Assembly (NCBI GenBank): GCA_947846985.1
Contig: CANTUZ010000001.1
Coordinates: 35,240,727 to 35,304,726 of the forward strand
From: Fratercula arctica
Lineage: Eukaryota; Chordata; Aves; Charadriiformes; Alcidae
Length of the DNA: 64,000 bases
Reading direction: 5' to 3'
The notes under the pieces were generated by a model, which searched no databases, was not told where the DNA came from, and was given only the letters and a program-made list of their open reading frames with translations. Shown one piece after another: positions 35,029 to 46,450 of the stretch (positions within the stretch are counted from its first letter, which is position 1; every line of letters begins with the position of its first letter). Both the position numbers and the translations under genes were made by a program.

Positions 35029-35640
35029 CCCCCTCCCCAGTACCTTTCTTTTAAAGGAAGGACTGAATTAAGTCCTTCCTTTAGCATCTCCCGCAATTTC
35101 ATTTCTGTCTCCAGAAATACCCTCTTATTATTTCTTAGTGCAAATAGCTATGCTAGGACTAGTGAAAGTTGCATTGTTTTCAGATTTTGGATAAGGATTT
35201 ACTTAAGGTTATTTGGTTTAGATATATTTAAGTTCTTATATTTTTTACTATTTTTATCAGATGGACTTATCTTTAGAGATTTGGAGGTTTTTTGTTGATT
35301 TTGTTTTGGGAAGGAGGGGTGTTTACTTTGTTTTTGCTTTTTGGGGTGATTTTTACTTCTTTTTTATTTTCTTAAATCAAGTGGAACTGAGTCTGATGAC
35401 CCCAATAAATGCTAATCATCGCTCAGGAAACCTCTATAGAAAGAAGTCAATTCTCTGATCTCAATGACACAGGGATAGTAGTGAAGTGGCTCTCTAAGCC
35501 TTGGTTCAAAGCTAACAATAATGAAGTTTATCTGCTCTTTAAGAGCACCATTTACCTGAGTATGTCTTCAGTAAATCCACCAGGATTTGGCCCTTAATAA
35601 CATAGCATGATTATAGATAGGGAATGTGTTGCACTAAAAA

Positions 35641-35665
35641 AACCAAACCAAACCAAACCAAACCA
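35641..35665. repeat. (AACCA)n microsatellite
   Basis: About five tandem AACCA units. Confidence 0.85.
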
Positions 35666-37879
35666 AAACAATTTATTTGCAATAAGGCTACAGACATAAA
35701 ATTTATAAAACATTTTTGTGGCAGTTAGTATAATAATTAAATGTAGTTGGGATGGGTTTTTTTGTTCTCTGGTACCTTGACAAGCAATCTTTTTTTAGCC
35801 TCTGCTTCACAATAATGACAGCACGGAACAAAACATCTCACATCCCATGATTAACTACAGTACATTCCTTAACATGGATCATTCCTTATTCAGTTGAACT
35901 GATTGATTTGAACACTTTCGCAGCATATCTCAAAAGTTCAAGAATTTATTTAAAATGTTGATTTGGAAAAAAAAAATAGTAAATATTATGTTGTTTCTTT
36001 AGTGAGGGAAAAAGAAAATTATTTTCTGAAACGAATATATTTCTACACTAAGGATAATACTTACGCTCAACCTCTAAATATGTGACGTGTATCTATCTGG
36101 ATGTTTCTGAAGTTGAAGAGAATTAGACTACAGTGAGTGCTTATCTGGAGGTCTGCTCCAAACATTGAGGAGATCCAATTTGATCTCACAAATCACAGAT
36201 ATGACACAAGGTCATCAGCTTTAACCTAACGACATTTAAGGATAAATAAGTAAATGTGCAGGAGTTGTGTGTGTGTGTCTTTAGTGAAGGTAGTGCACAT
36301 CTTACATTTTGTGTACTTTTCTTCTGTGACAGAGAGAAACTTCTGGAAATGGGGGAGTGGGAGAGGGAAGGAGAGAAAAAAAAAAAAGATTTGTCTGTAA
36401 TCATATGACTTTAAACTGTTTAATAATAGCAAAAAAATCAGATTGTGATAATAATAAAAAAGGGGCATGATTTTTTCAGTAGTATCCTTTATCTTGCAAT
36501 AGCCTAGTATGATTACATATAGCATTGTTTGATACTTAAAAGCTGTGTTTATTCAGAGAGATATTTCATCCTTGAAATCAACAGGATTTTTAAAGAAACC
36601 TCCCAGAAACATATTAAGGTAGAAATTCAGTATTGTATATAATATTTCCAACTTAGGAAGTACACAAACAAGATGTCCTTCAGGTATTGGACTCAAGGTA
36701 GTTAACTTTAGTTAAGGAGGAAGAGAGAGAGGTAGCAGCACAGAAAACAAATACACAAACAACTTTGTAATTCAACAAATGCTCTTGCTGATAAAAAAGC
36801 CTTCTTTTTGTTTTTCTATTATATCCGTATGTTTGTTCATATGTGAATAACACAACTGTGTCGTGAGTTAAAAATTTAGACAAGTTCTCAGGGATAATCA
36901 CATAAGCAGGTTGCCTCTATCAGTGGAACAGGGTATGTGAGGAAAGCAGGCTACATGGGGCTATTGCTTTCATCCCTGCACAAGGAGACATTGAAAGACC
37001 AGAAAAAGGCAAGGAGAGTGAAACAACAAAGCTCAGAGGATGTCAGCATACAGGAAGAATTAATATACACCAGAGAATACTGAGAATAGTTGGTTGAAAA
37101 GATATTTTTATCAGCAACAGGCAAAGAGAATCAATCCCTAACTCTCTTTCAAGGCTGAGAGAGTACAGACAAAAAATAGCACTTCAGGATAGATAAATCA
37201 GTACATGCTGGTGATTCATTCACCAATAAAATGACACGTATTCATTCAGATGAAATAATAAAGGAAAAAATAATAATAAAGATTGTGACATCATGGAAAA
37301 GAGGGATGCCTGAAAAAGTAAAGAGAATGTGTTAATGCCGTGCTCTAAAAGCATAAGGTCGAAGAACAATATTTTAAAAAGCCAGAAAATATGCATGTTC
37401 TCTGACTGAAGCATATGAGGAAGCCTCAGGTGATTTTACGAAAGAAAAATGTCATATGTATTTTGCAACAGAGACCTGGGCAAATCCAGGTTAAAAGTCA
37501 CTATTTGGATGTTACTCATTTCAGCGAATACACTTTAGTGGAAGTTCTACTCCCAAGATATTTCTGAGATTAATTGGGTAGATTTAAGAGAGCTAGCAAG
37601 TTTTCAGAGTTTATAATGGATGATGTTTTAATTTGGCTTAGAGACTTTAAATTATGCAATGAGAGATTTTGGCAAGGTTTTCAGAGAGTAGGAAAAAAGA
37701 AGTACACTAAAGACTTAGATTAATCTAACAAATGTTCTATGCATTAGACAGAGAGGGACTAATCCTTCACTGTTTTGTGCCCTCAGCATAACTTTGTATA
37801 ACTGCAAGGAGAACTCTGCTTTAATAGCATCCATGTTACACAGTTCCAAATAACTATATCAAATATGAGACAGCGGAAA

Positions 37880-38734
37880 ACTATCTTCATCAATGATTTA
37901 GACAGTGGGATCAAGTGCACTCTCAGCAAGTTTGCCAATGACACCAAGCTGAGTGGTGTGATTGACATGCCAGAGGGACGGGAAGTCATCCAGAGGGACC
38001 TGCACAAGCTAGAGACGTGGGCCCGAGCAAACCTCATGAAGTTCAACAAGGCCAAGTGCAAGGTCCTGCACTTGGGTTGGGACAGTCCTCATTATCAATA
38101 CAGGCTGGGGGATGATGTGATAGAGAGCAGCCCTGCGGAAAAGGACTTGGGGGTCCTGGTGGGTGAAAAGCTGGACATGAGCCAACGATGTGCACTCACA
38201 GCCCAGAAGGCAAATTGCATCCCAGGCTGCATTAAAAGAACCGTGGCCAGTAGATCCAGAGAGGTGATTCTCCCCCTCTACTCTGCTCTTGTGAGACCCC
38301 ACCTGGGGTACTGCATCCAGCTCTGGAACTCTCAGCTCAAGAAGGACATGGACCTGTTGCAGCGGGTCCAGAGGAGGACCATGAAGATGATCAAAGGGCT
38401 GGAGCACCTCTTCTGTGAAGACAGGCTGAGAGAGTAGGGGTTGTTCAGTCTGGAGAAGAGAAGACTCTGGGGAGACCTTATAGCGGCCTTCCAGTACCTG
38501 AAGGGGGCCTACAAGAAAGCTGGGGAGGGGTTGTTTGCAAGGGTATGTAGCAATAGGACGAGGGGCAATGGTTTTAAACTAGAGCAGGGTAGGTTTAGAT
38601 TAGACATTAGGAAGAAGTTCTTTACTGTGAGGGTGGTGAGACACTGGCACAGGTTGCCCAGAGAGGTGGTGGAGGCCCCATCCCTGGAGACATTCAAGGC
38701 CAGGCTGGACGGGGCTCTGAGCAACCTGATCTAG
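37880..38734 (+). pseudogene. CR1 ORF2 3' remnant with a single TAG
   Basis: One frame is open from the truncation point to the natural TAG end, apart from a single in-frame TAG at 38435-38437 between DRLRE and GLFSLEKRR. No frameshift is seen over about 285 codons. The catalytic box at 37931-37942 reads FAND instead of FADD. C-terminal landmarks: [43 protein letters not shown] and [12 protein letters not shown]. Confidence 0.93.
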
Positions 38735-38821
38735 TTAAAGATGTCCCTGCTTACTGCAGGGGGGTTGGACTAGATGAACTTTAAAGATCCCTTCCAACCC
38801 AACACATTCTATGATTCTATG
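37880..38821 (+). mobile_element. CR1 LINE, 5'-truncated, ~0.94 kb
   Basis: On + it begins inside the RT at the INDLDSG segment and continues through the catalytic box, C-terminal domain and 3' UTR (CCCTTCCAACCCAACACATT). It ends with two clean octamer units (attctatgattctatg) at 38806-38821. The 5' junction near 37880 is approximate. The end is well preserved, indicating a moderately young insertion. Confidence 0.95.
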
Positions 38822-40211
38822 TTGAGTGTGAATCACTACCCACAGATACAGATGAAACTGAACTCTGAGTTCTCCATAGCTTCACTATAATGTCTTTGCA
38901 ATGCCCTGCTAGTACAAAGGCCAGTACAGACTTTTTAAGTATAATGAAGGTTCTAGAGTAATAAAATAAAGTCCTTTAAAATTCACTTTTTTGGGGAAAA
39001 ATCTTTTTCTGTTTGAAATACAGTCTTTTGTATGGTAAACTGGAATGGAAAAGTCTCAAATCCATCATTAAAATCCATTTAAAACTGCATGAATTCTAGA
39101 TAGCAAACTAACAAAATGGTCTTTCCACAATGGGTTACAGAGAAATTATTTAAATAACTGCATGAGATGAGACGGATCTATCTGTAAAAAACCAATTTCT
39201 TTTAAGTAAAGTATCAGAACAAATCTGATATTGCCATTTCAGCACCAAACTGCCTCTCTGCAGCTATTTACAGTGTAATTGCCATCCCAATTTCAGTGAA
39301 GTTCTGAAATATTTTTCTTTCATGCTGTTTCAAAGAGTTTTAAGGGTTTTATAAAACTTCAAACACAGCTGCATTTGAAGGAGTAGGTGGTAGGAGGAAA
39401 AGCAACCAGCACTGTTGCCCAAGGCCATAGGCTGTAGGAGGCTATGTTGGATAGGAATACAATCACCCCACCCTTACATGGAAGGAGAAAGAGATCCTTC
39501 CTATTGTATCTCCGCGGTTCTCACTGAGTCATCTCTGCCCCCAAATCTCACTTGGATCTGGAAATCTGGGGATAAATGTGTAATAAAGACCTTAGCATCA
39601 GAAAAGTGCTTAAAAAGGCAGTCTCCCTGTATTCTTATGTTACAAAATATAATTTAAATAAGAAATAAGTTAAATAATTGGTATGTGTGGAAAACAAATA
39701 GTTATCCACAATTCCGTACCATAAATATTTCCAATTAACATTTTAGCATGAAGCATATGGCTAAGAACTTAGGTTCAATTCAAGCAGAACACCATTTGGG
39801 ATTTAACTGATAGGTATTCAGTAAAACTCTACAGAGTGTTTAGCAAACAGCAGCAAAAAATGTGTGACCAATTTAATCAGTGTGTGCATTGGGAGTGGCT
39901 ATAAATATGTTTCTAATGAATACCCAACTACCCTTGTTAAATCAACATTTACGTGCTGCTCTTGTCTGCCCGGGTTTTTTCTTCCCCCCTGCCACTTGCC
40001 TTCTGAACCTTGCAGTCTGTGGGTATTCACTGGCGAAAACAAACCCAAAGAAACAAAAGCAAAACCTACATGCAAGGGCAAGAGAGGAGCCCTTGCATTT
40101 GAGCAGTCTGACAGAAAGAAACACAGGTTACCTCCTCACTAACTTTGGCTGGATTAAGGTACACAGGCACATGCATGCAAACATTTCCATTTGTAAATAG
40201 GTGTGTGTTGA
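38822..40211. other. AT-rich non-coding stretch, no gene identified
   Basis: Unique DNA between two CR1 copies. Overlapping open frames at 39864-40200 on both strands are up to 106 codons, with no family resemblance. No exon or RNA gene is recognised. Confidence 0.6.
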
Positions 40212-41310
40212 ATAGAATTATAGAATCACAGAATCATAGAATTATTTTGGTTGGAAGAGACCTTCAAGATCATCAAGTTCAACCTTTAACCTATCACCAC
40301 CAAGTTATCTTTAAACCATGTCCCTCAGCACTACATCTACACATCTTTTAAATACCTCCAGGATGGTGACTCAACAACTTCCCTGGGCAGCCTGTTCCAA
40401 TGTTTGATAACCCTTTCAATGAAGAAATTTTTCCTAATATCTAATCTAAACCTCCCCTGGCACAACTTGAGGCCATTTCCTCTTGTCCTATCACTTGTTA
40501 CTTGGGAGAAGAGACCAACCTCCACCTGTCTACAACCTCCTTTCAGGTAGTTGTAGAGAGCGATAAGGTCTCCCCTCAGCCTCCTTTTCTCCAGGCTGAA
40601 CAATCCCAGCTCCCTCAGTCGCTCCTCATAAGACTTGTTCTCCAGACCCCTCACCAGCTTCATTGCTCTTCTCTGGACCCGCTCCAGTATGTCAATGTCT
40701 TTCTTGTAGGGAGGAGCCCAAAGCTGAACACAGTATTCAAGGCGCAGCCTCATCAGTGCTGAGTACAGGGGGATGATCACTTCCCTGCTCCTGCTGGCCA
40801 CACTATTTTTAATCCAAGCCAGGATGCTATTGGCCTTCTTGGCCACCTGGACACACTGCCAGCTCATATTCAGCCAGCAGTTGACCAATACTCCCAGATC
40901 CTTTTCCACCAGGCAGCTTTCCAGCCACTCTTCCCCAAGCCTGTAGCACTGCATGGGGTTGTTGTGAGCCAAGTGCAAGCACTTGACCTTGTTGAATCTC
41001 ATACAATTCACCTTGGCCCATCTATCCAGCTTGTCCAGATCTGTCTGTAGAACCTTCCCACCCTCAAGCCGACCAACATTCCCACCTAACTTGGTGTTGT
41101 CTGAAAACTTACTGAGGGTGCACTTGGTCCTCTCACCCAGATCATTGGTAAAGATATTAAACAGGACTGGCCCCAATACTGAGCCCTGGAGAACAGCTCC
41201 TGTGACCGGCTGCCAACTGGATTTAACTCCATTCACAAACACCCTTTGGGCCCAGCCATACAGCCAGTTTTTCACCCAGCGAAGCACACGCCCATGTAAG
41301 CCATAGCACC
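40212..41310 (-). mobile_element. CR1 LINE, 5'-truncated, ~1.1 kb
   Basis: On + it starts with four octamer-type units (atagaatt, atagaatc, acagaatc, atagaatt) at 40212-40243, then the CR1 3' block (ggttggaagagaccttcaagatcatcaag). It continues through the C-terminal domain into the RT. The element is truncated in the RT near 41285-41310. The 3' block is most like that of the copy at 20055. Confidence 0.95.
40337..41287 (-). pseudogene. CR1 ORF2 remnant, 316 open codons
   Basis: Minus-strand frame starting in the RT ([19 protein letters not shown]), through [18 protein letters not shown], the catalytic box at 41096-41107 and the C-terminal domain to [12 protein letters not shown] and [14 protein letters not shown]. 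The box reads FSDN: the Ala is Ser and the second Asp is Asn. By comparison with siblings, a 1-nt deletion near 40365 shifts the last residues (SWRYLKDV). One codon is missing after KCLHL. No internal stop interrupts the 316 codons, the longest uninterrupted CR1 frame in the window. Confidence 0.94.
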
Positions 41311-42720
41311 TTCTTTTGACTCTGGAGTTTTGAAAATCCTTATTCTAATCTGCAGATTAGGGTCGCGATGGGACAGGCATCAGGGAAGTGCTTCACAGGG
41401 TCCGTTCCTCTGGGACAAACAGGGTCAGAATATAGCTGTGATCCTACTGGGAGTGGGGAAGGGATTTCTGTCACCACTCTTTGCTAGATCTTTCCAGGCG
41501 AAGTTAGGTGTCTGTAGGCCGATTTCCTGCACTCACTATTGTGAACGATTTGTCCTGGATCTATTGCCAGAATGCCAACAGCCTTTTCATGAACTGTGGT
41601 GTATTTCTACAGCCTTGTTAATAGAGCAGTATTTCATTTACTTTGAATAGCAGAGTACCATTTTGAGGGTCTTCTGTCTTAGCAACGCCACAGCAAAAGC
41701 TAGTGGCGCTGCTGTGGTTTCTGGTACGTGGAAAATACAGTGTAAGAGTCGCTGTGTAGCTGCATGCTGGAGTAGGGAAAGAAGAGGACTAAATAGCTGC
41801 TGAGGAATGAGACTGTGCTTTTCATATTCACTGACATTAAGGAAAATGTTCTTGCTTGGGAGAAGAACTTAATCAATCAAGAAATGATTTTAAGTACCTT
41901 TAAAATCGCTTGTTGTCTCAATTCTATATGCTAATGCAATGATTCATGTGGCTTCAGTACTGCAGGTTGCAATCAGTCTTTCCAGTAACTAAACGCAATC
42001 CTTTGAACTAGCATCCTGTAAAATCCACATTAAGAGGCTGCAAGCCTACTTCATTAATCTTTTCATTAATCTACCAGGCATCTGTGGGCCATTTTATATA
42101 GATTTTACCCCTTAAATTTCTAGAACAGATCATAGTAATAACTTGGTGTGCATTGTTACAAACATGTCTGACAGCATTTCTAGCTTCATCTGATCAAAAA
42201 TAGGATATAAACCAACAAAAAGTTCTATTCTGGGGATTGGCTCACATCTAAAAAAAAATCTGAAGTATTTAAACCATTTTCTTCTAGGAAAAAACATGAG
42301 ATACGGATTGACAGCTTGTATGACAAGTTTTAACCCAATGGGATTTTAAAAAGCTGATAAATTAATCCTGAAAATCCAGGTTTATAACAGAAAGCCTTAC
42401 AGGCTCTTACCTGTATTGCTAGTGAGGGCTGTTAGAATACTAACACTTTTTAAAAAAGACTTTCAAAAGGTTTTATTTTGAAAATTAAAACTTTTAAACA
42501 GTTTAGTTTAAACCAAGTGTCAAAGTTATAGCACTGGGAAGGAGAAAAATCCCTGTATTAGACTGTTTTGTAAAATTCATTTAATTAATCAGAAACATTT
42601 TCAACCCATTTTTAACATAAAACTCTGCATTAAAAAACAATCCTTTTAATTCTATGTAGAATTCCAACTAAAAATCTTGGAAATCTTTGAAAACATTCAT
42701 TAACTTAGGCTCTTAACCAT

Positions 42721-42780
42721 TAGGTGGAACATATAATTGCTCTTATTTTACAAATGGATAAACTGAGTCACACAGTGATG
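42721..42780 (-). repeat. MIR/CORE-SINE-like relic
   Basis: Read on minus, it contains TGTGTGACTCAGTTTATCC followed by ATTTGTAAAATAAGAGCAAT. This matches the order of the conserved MIR block (tgtgacctc... cctcagtttcctcatctgtaaaat). Short and diverged; boundaries approximate. Confidence 0.5.
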
Positions 42781-43190
42781 GTGGCTTAGGTATTGCAGTT
42801 CTTCTTCCCCATTCAACTTCCACTATACATTTCAGTACTTACTCATTAATCGCTTCAGAATTCACATGAAAATTATTTCTATTCCTATTCATCTAGGAGA
42901 TTAATTTGTCTACTACATTTATCTGGGAGATTTGGTCTCCATTCCATGTTTCAGGGGAGACGCAGGAATGTACTATCCATAATAGACACTAGGGAGCATT
43001 AAGTGTCTTAACTAAGACATTTCAACCAACAAACTTTCAAAACCTGAGGTTCATTCCACTTGCGAGTTGTCCAAAACTAGGAGCTTAACTGCCCTGCATT
43101 TCTGTAAGTATCAGAGGAAGATGGTGATTTAAATCACACGTGAAGAAGGTCTTCATCCACAAAGTGAATGTTTAAAAGAAAAACAACTGC

Positions 43191-43215
43191 TTTTTTTTTT
43201 TTTTTTTTTTTTTTT
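43191..43215. repeat. T25 homopolymer
   Basis: Uninterrupted T run on +. Confidence 0.9.
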
Positions 43216-43350
43216 CCCTGTTGGTTGGCTTAGGTAGCACCTCAGTGTGCCAAAGTGCAGCGGCTTTCAGTTTATCCATTATTTTTGTTGATAGAATGCT
43301 AGAAGGTTTTCTTCTGCCTATAAACTTATGCAAAGAAGCCCAAGCATCTC

Positions 43351-43402
43351 ACTGAGGGCTCTAGGGTCTTTCCGTAAGAGCCCTTACTGAGGGCTCTAGG
43401 GT
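43351..43402. repeat. 17-bp direct repeat pair
   Basis: ACTGAGGGCTCTAGGGT occurs at 43351-43367 and again at 43386-43402, an offset of 35 bp. A small tandem duplication with partial decay of the spacer is the likely origin. Confidence 0.8.
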
Positions 43403-44220
43403 TTCTCCTGGTATTTCTCAGTGGTATGATACCTCTGTTCAGAGCTTAAGGTAAAATCATACACACAGAAGTGGCAACATGAAGGATAGGATGGGATGGG
43501 ATGGGAAGGATAACTCATATTACTTATTCCTAGTTTTGCCTTATTTCTAAAAGACATGAAATGGCTTTGACTGTGGCAGCTGTCATTCTGAATGCCACAC
43601 TTACTTCCTACTCTTACTAGTATTATAGTGTAAGAGTCTACTGTCTACCCTCCATTTCAGCCCTTTGTGTCCATTACATCATCTCCAAACAGGCGCAAAG
43701 ACTTTGCCACTAAATCAGAGTGAAATGACTCACTCAAGCTTTGTTCCCTGACTCAAAAGACTTGGACCTTCTTAAGTAGCTTCAGAGACTTGAACTTTAT
43801 TACGTAACCAGAATCAAGCAGAAAAAAGAGATATCTGATCTCCTACACACCTCTATGAGTACAAATATAGTTAACAGCATAAGCCTGGTGCATTTTCAGT
43901 GTCCAGAAAGGCAGCACTGCTAGATTAATTCCATCTATACACTGCAGAGCTGTGCCCATGTTAAGTGGGTATTTGATTGTATTCAGCAATTGCTGCCTGA
44001 TCATCAATGTCTGTGAATCCATTTGTGGCACCACATAAAATTCTCCCTCACTACCTGCATTTCCAGCTATTGTAATTTCCCCAAAGAGATAGGAGATTTA
44101 TTTTACTCAGCTACAGTACTTGAGAGATTTATCAGTGCTGGACATTGTACAACTACTAAATGACCCTCCTGGAATACATGACAAACCAAATCTTTTCCCT
44201 CCCTCCCTCTCTCCTTTAAT

Positions 44221-44248
44221 TTCTTTTTCTTCCTTCTTTCTTTCTCTT

Positions 44249-44280
<32 letters not shown>

Positions 44281-44445
44281 CTTCTTTCTTTCCTTCTTTC
44301 CTTCTTTCTTTCTTTCCTTCTTTCCTTCTTTCCTTCTTTCTTTCCTCCTTTCTTTCCTCCTTTCTTTCCTTCTTTCCTTCTTTCCTTCTTTCTTTTGCAT
44401 CTTTCTTTCTTTCTTTCTTTTGCATCTTTTTCTTTCTCTCTTTTT
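44221..44445. repeat. (CTTT)n / (CTTC)n compound microsatellite
   Basis: About 225 bp of nearly pure pyrimidine on +, built from CTTT, CTTC and CCTT units with two TTTTGCATC interruptions near 44394 and 44420. The complementary strand is a long GAAA/GGAA purine tract and generates several spurious Lys/Glu/Arg-repeat frames. Confidence 0.96.
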
Positions 44446-45599
44446 CTGTTTTCAGATTTTCCTTTCTTTTTGAGAATCACTTAAGAAAAATGGGAACGCA
44501 TGAGAGTCTAAATAAATGTTCAAAGCATCACACTTAGCCATTATGTTCCTTCAGTACTCCACCGTGTTGACATTCAGGTGCATATTGTCATTTACAATGC
44601 ACTCAGGCATTCAGTGGATCATATGATGATCTGAATCTCATGACTTACAGTCTACGTGTCAGTTGCTCCAGTTGACAGGCATTTTTTTCTAAAGCGGAAT
44701 GTCAGCCAGTGAGGGATGTCAAAGCGTTAGAAAGACTATGTCATTGTTCCAGCCACATTAAACAAAAATGTTTTCAGAGTTCCCATGGCTTCTCTGCTGT
44801 CACCAGTCAGCATCTACCTGTCGAATGGCTGAGAACTTGAGGAAAGGCAAGACAAGAGCACAAAAAAAGGCTTTTCTAAAGACTGTGGGACAGATGTACT
44901 TGCTCATCATTGTTTAAAGGGGACAATTTTTCATTTTAAGATAATATTTTACTATTGCATGAGGGTTTCTCCTTCCACAAAACACTAGAGAGAAACAAAA
45001 AATGTTCATAAATCTAAATATGTGCATCGAGTAGTCATTTTTAAAACTACCTAGAAGAAGGACTTATATCAGCAGTTTTCCCTTAATGCACCGCTAAATA
45101 TTGAGAAACTTGTATTTGTGACTTTTTCACAAAAAATATCGTTATTTTGCTCAGCACCCCTTCCACAGTTGTAAAATGCCACTCTTCCATCCCCTTTTTT
45201 CCAATGATTGTTTCATGCTGTCCAGAAAGTCTTCAAGCTGTTTTAAATTGATTTACAAATGCAACTGCTTGCTAACACTAGCTCTTTATGCTATATGTTA
45301 AGCTCCAAATCTTGTTTATGGACAAAGATGAAGCATACTGTATAAGTATATATATCAAGTCAATAATTTATTGTTAGGATAACTGATATTTTAACAGTAT
45401 AATTCAAGAATCATTTTTATTCTAGGTCTAATTTTACAGAAAAAGAAAGAAGGAATAATAATGCACCTAGAACACTTGTATGGAGAAAAAGTCTCAATAA
45501 TATTAATAATACAATTAAAAATGTAACACACAGTTCTTAATTTCTATCCCTTAAGCAGTCATCTTAAGGTAACTACTTAAAATAGCTTTGGACTGCATG

Positions 45600-46450
45600 A
45601 GAAGGTAACACCACAAGCAGTCAGCTTGTCCACCTCATTCTGGCAGGAATGTGTTGTTGAGGTTGGTGGCATCTTCCTCATTCTAGCATCCACCTGGGGT
45701 CATTTTTATATGTTTACTATTGTGCTTTAACACCTTTACTCTGTCATCATTGGTCAGCAGCTCCATTTTATACTGAAATTTACTATATGGTGTCTTTTCT
45801 GTATCAGATACTGTTTTTTGTTCTCTTTGTTATCCTTAAATGCATTTTTTGCCCAGATCCAGATCTGCGTTGTTGTAACTGACCATGGGTGATTGTTAAT
45901 ATCCATGAGAAGTTTATAGCTGTGGGGTCGTCAGTGCCAGCATTTGCTCTGTCCCTTGTCCCTTGCCAGTGCACCTCTGCAATAATCCTCCAAGGCCTTT
46001 GCTATCATACCAGGACTGTATTTCTCTACATCCTTATGTTAGAGTCAAAAATATCTCCTTCTGCATAGAGTGACTGCTCATTACTGCTATCTATATACAC
46101 CTAAGGCTCTATCTATGTACACCTAAGGATGTACCACACAAAGGTAAAGAAAAGTAAAACAGATTAGCCATAGACATCTGGCTGATTAGACAAAATGTGG
46201 TCACAGTTAACCAAGAGGAACAAGCAGCCACGTCAAGGAAAACTCACGCAGAGCAGATCTGGCAAACCTCAGTCCTGAGGCCGTGCAAACTCAGCACAAA
46301 ACATATTGCCTGTCACTAGCAGTAACAACACCATATTACAGGGTGACATGTGACACAATCACAGGACAGCAAGAGGAAGTCAGGCATTGTTTCAGGCAGA
46401 TGAACTTGGGTGTGCAGTAGTATGAAATTGTGTTAATTTTCACCTGTTTC
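45600..46450. other. Unclassified segment, possibly an old repeat
   Basis: This stretch is visibly less AT-rich than its neighbours and has longer runs of mixed sequence. It looks transposon-like to me (for example CAGCCACGTCAAGGAAAACT near 46228), but I cannot assign a family or find terminal repeats. An eroded LTR-type element is one possibility. Confidence 0.25.
46087..46128. repeat. 20-22 bp tandem duplication
   Basis: CTATCTATATACACCTAAGG at 46087-46106 is followed directly by a near-identical copy ending ACACCTAAGG at 46128. Confidence 0.8.

Larger units (their letters stand above)
33325..37879. other. AT-rich non-coding stretch, no gene identified
   Basis: It contains a C20 run at 34993-35012 within a T-rich tract, T-rich DNA at 35200-35380 whose open frames are compositional, an (AACCA)n run at 35641-35665 and a short GT run near 36268-36279. 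No exon or RNA gene is recognised. Confidence 0.6.
41311..44220. other. AT-rich non-coding stretch, no gene identified
   Basis: It holds a perfect 16-bp palindrome (CTAATCTGCAGATTAG, 41345-41360), a MIR-like relic at 42721-42780, a T25 run at 43191-43215, a 17-bp direct repeat (43351-43367 and 43386-43402) and a short GGATG pentamer run at 43487-43509. Nothing gene-like is recognised. Confidence 0.6.

Noticed and set aside
44103..44480. Lys/Glu/Arg repeat proteins and their Ser/Phe/Leu-rich antisense
   Set aside because: Translations of the CTTT/CTTC microsatellite in several frames.
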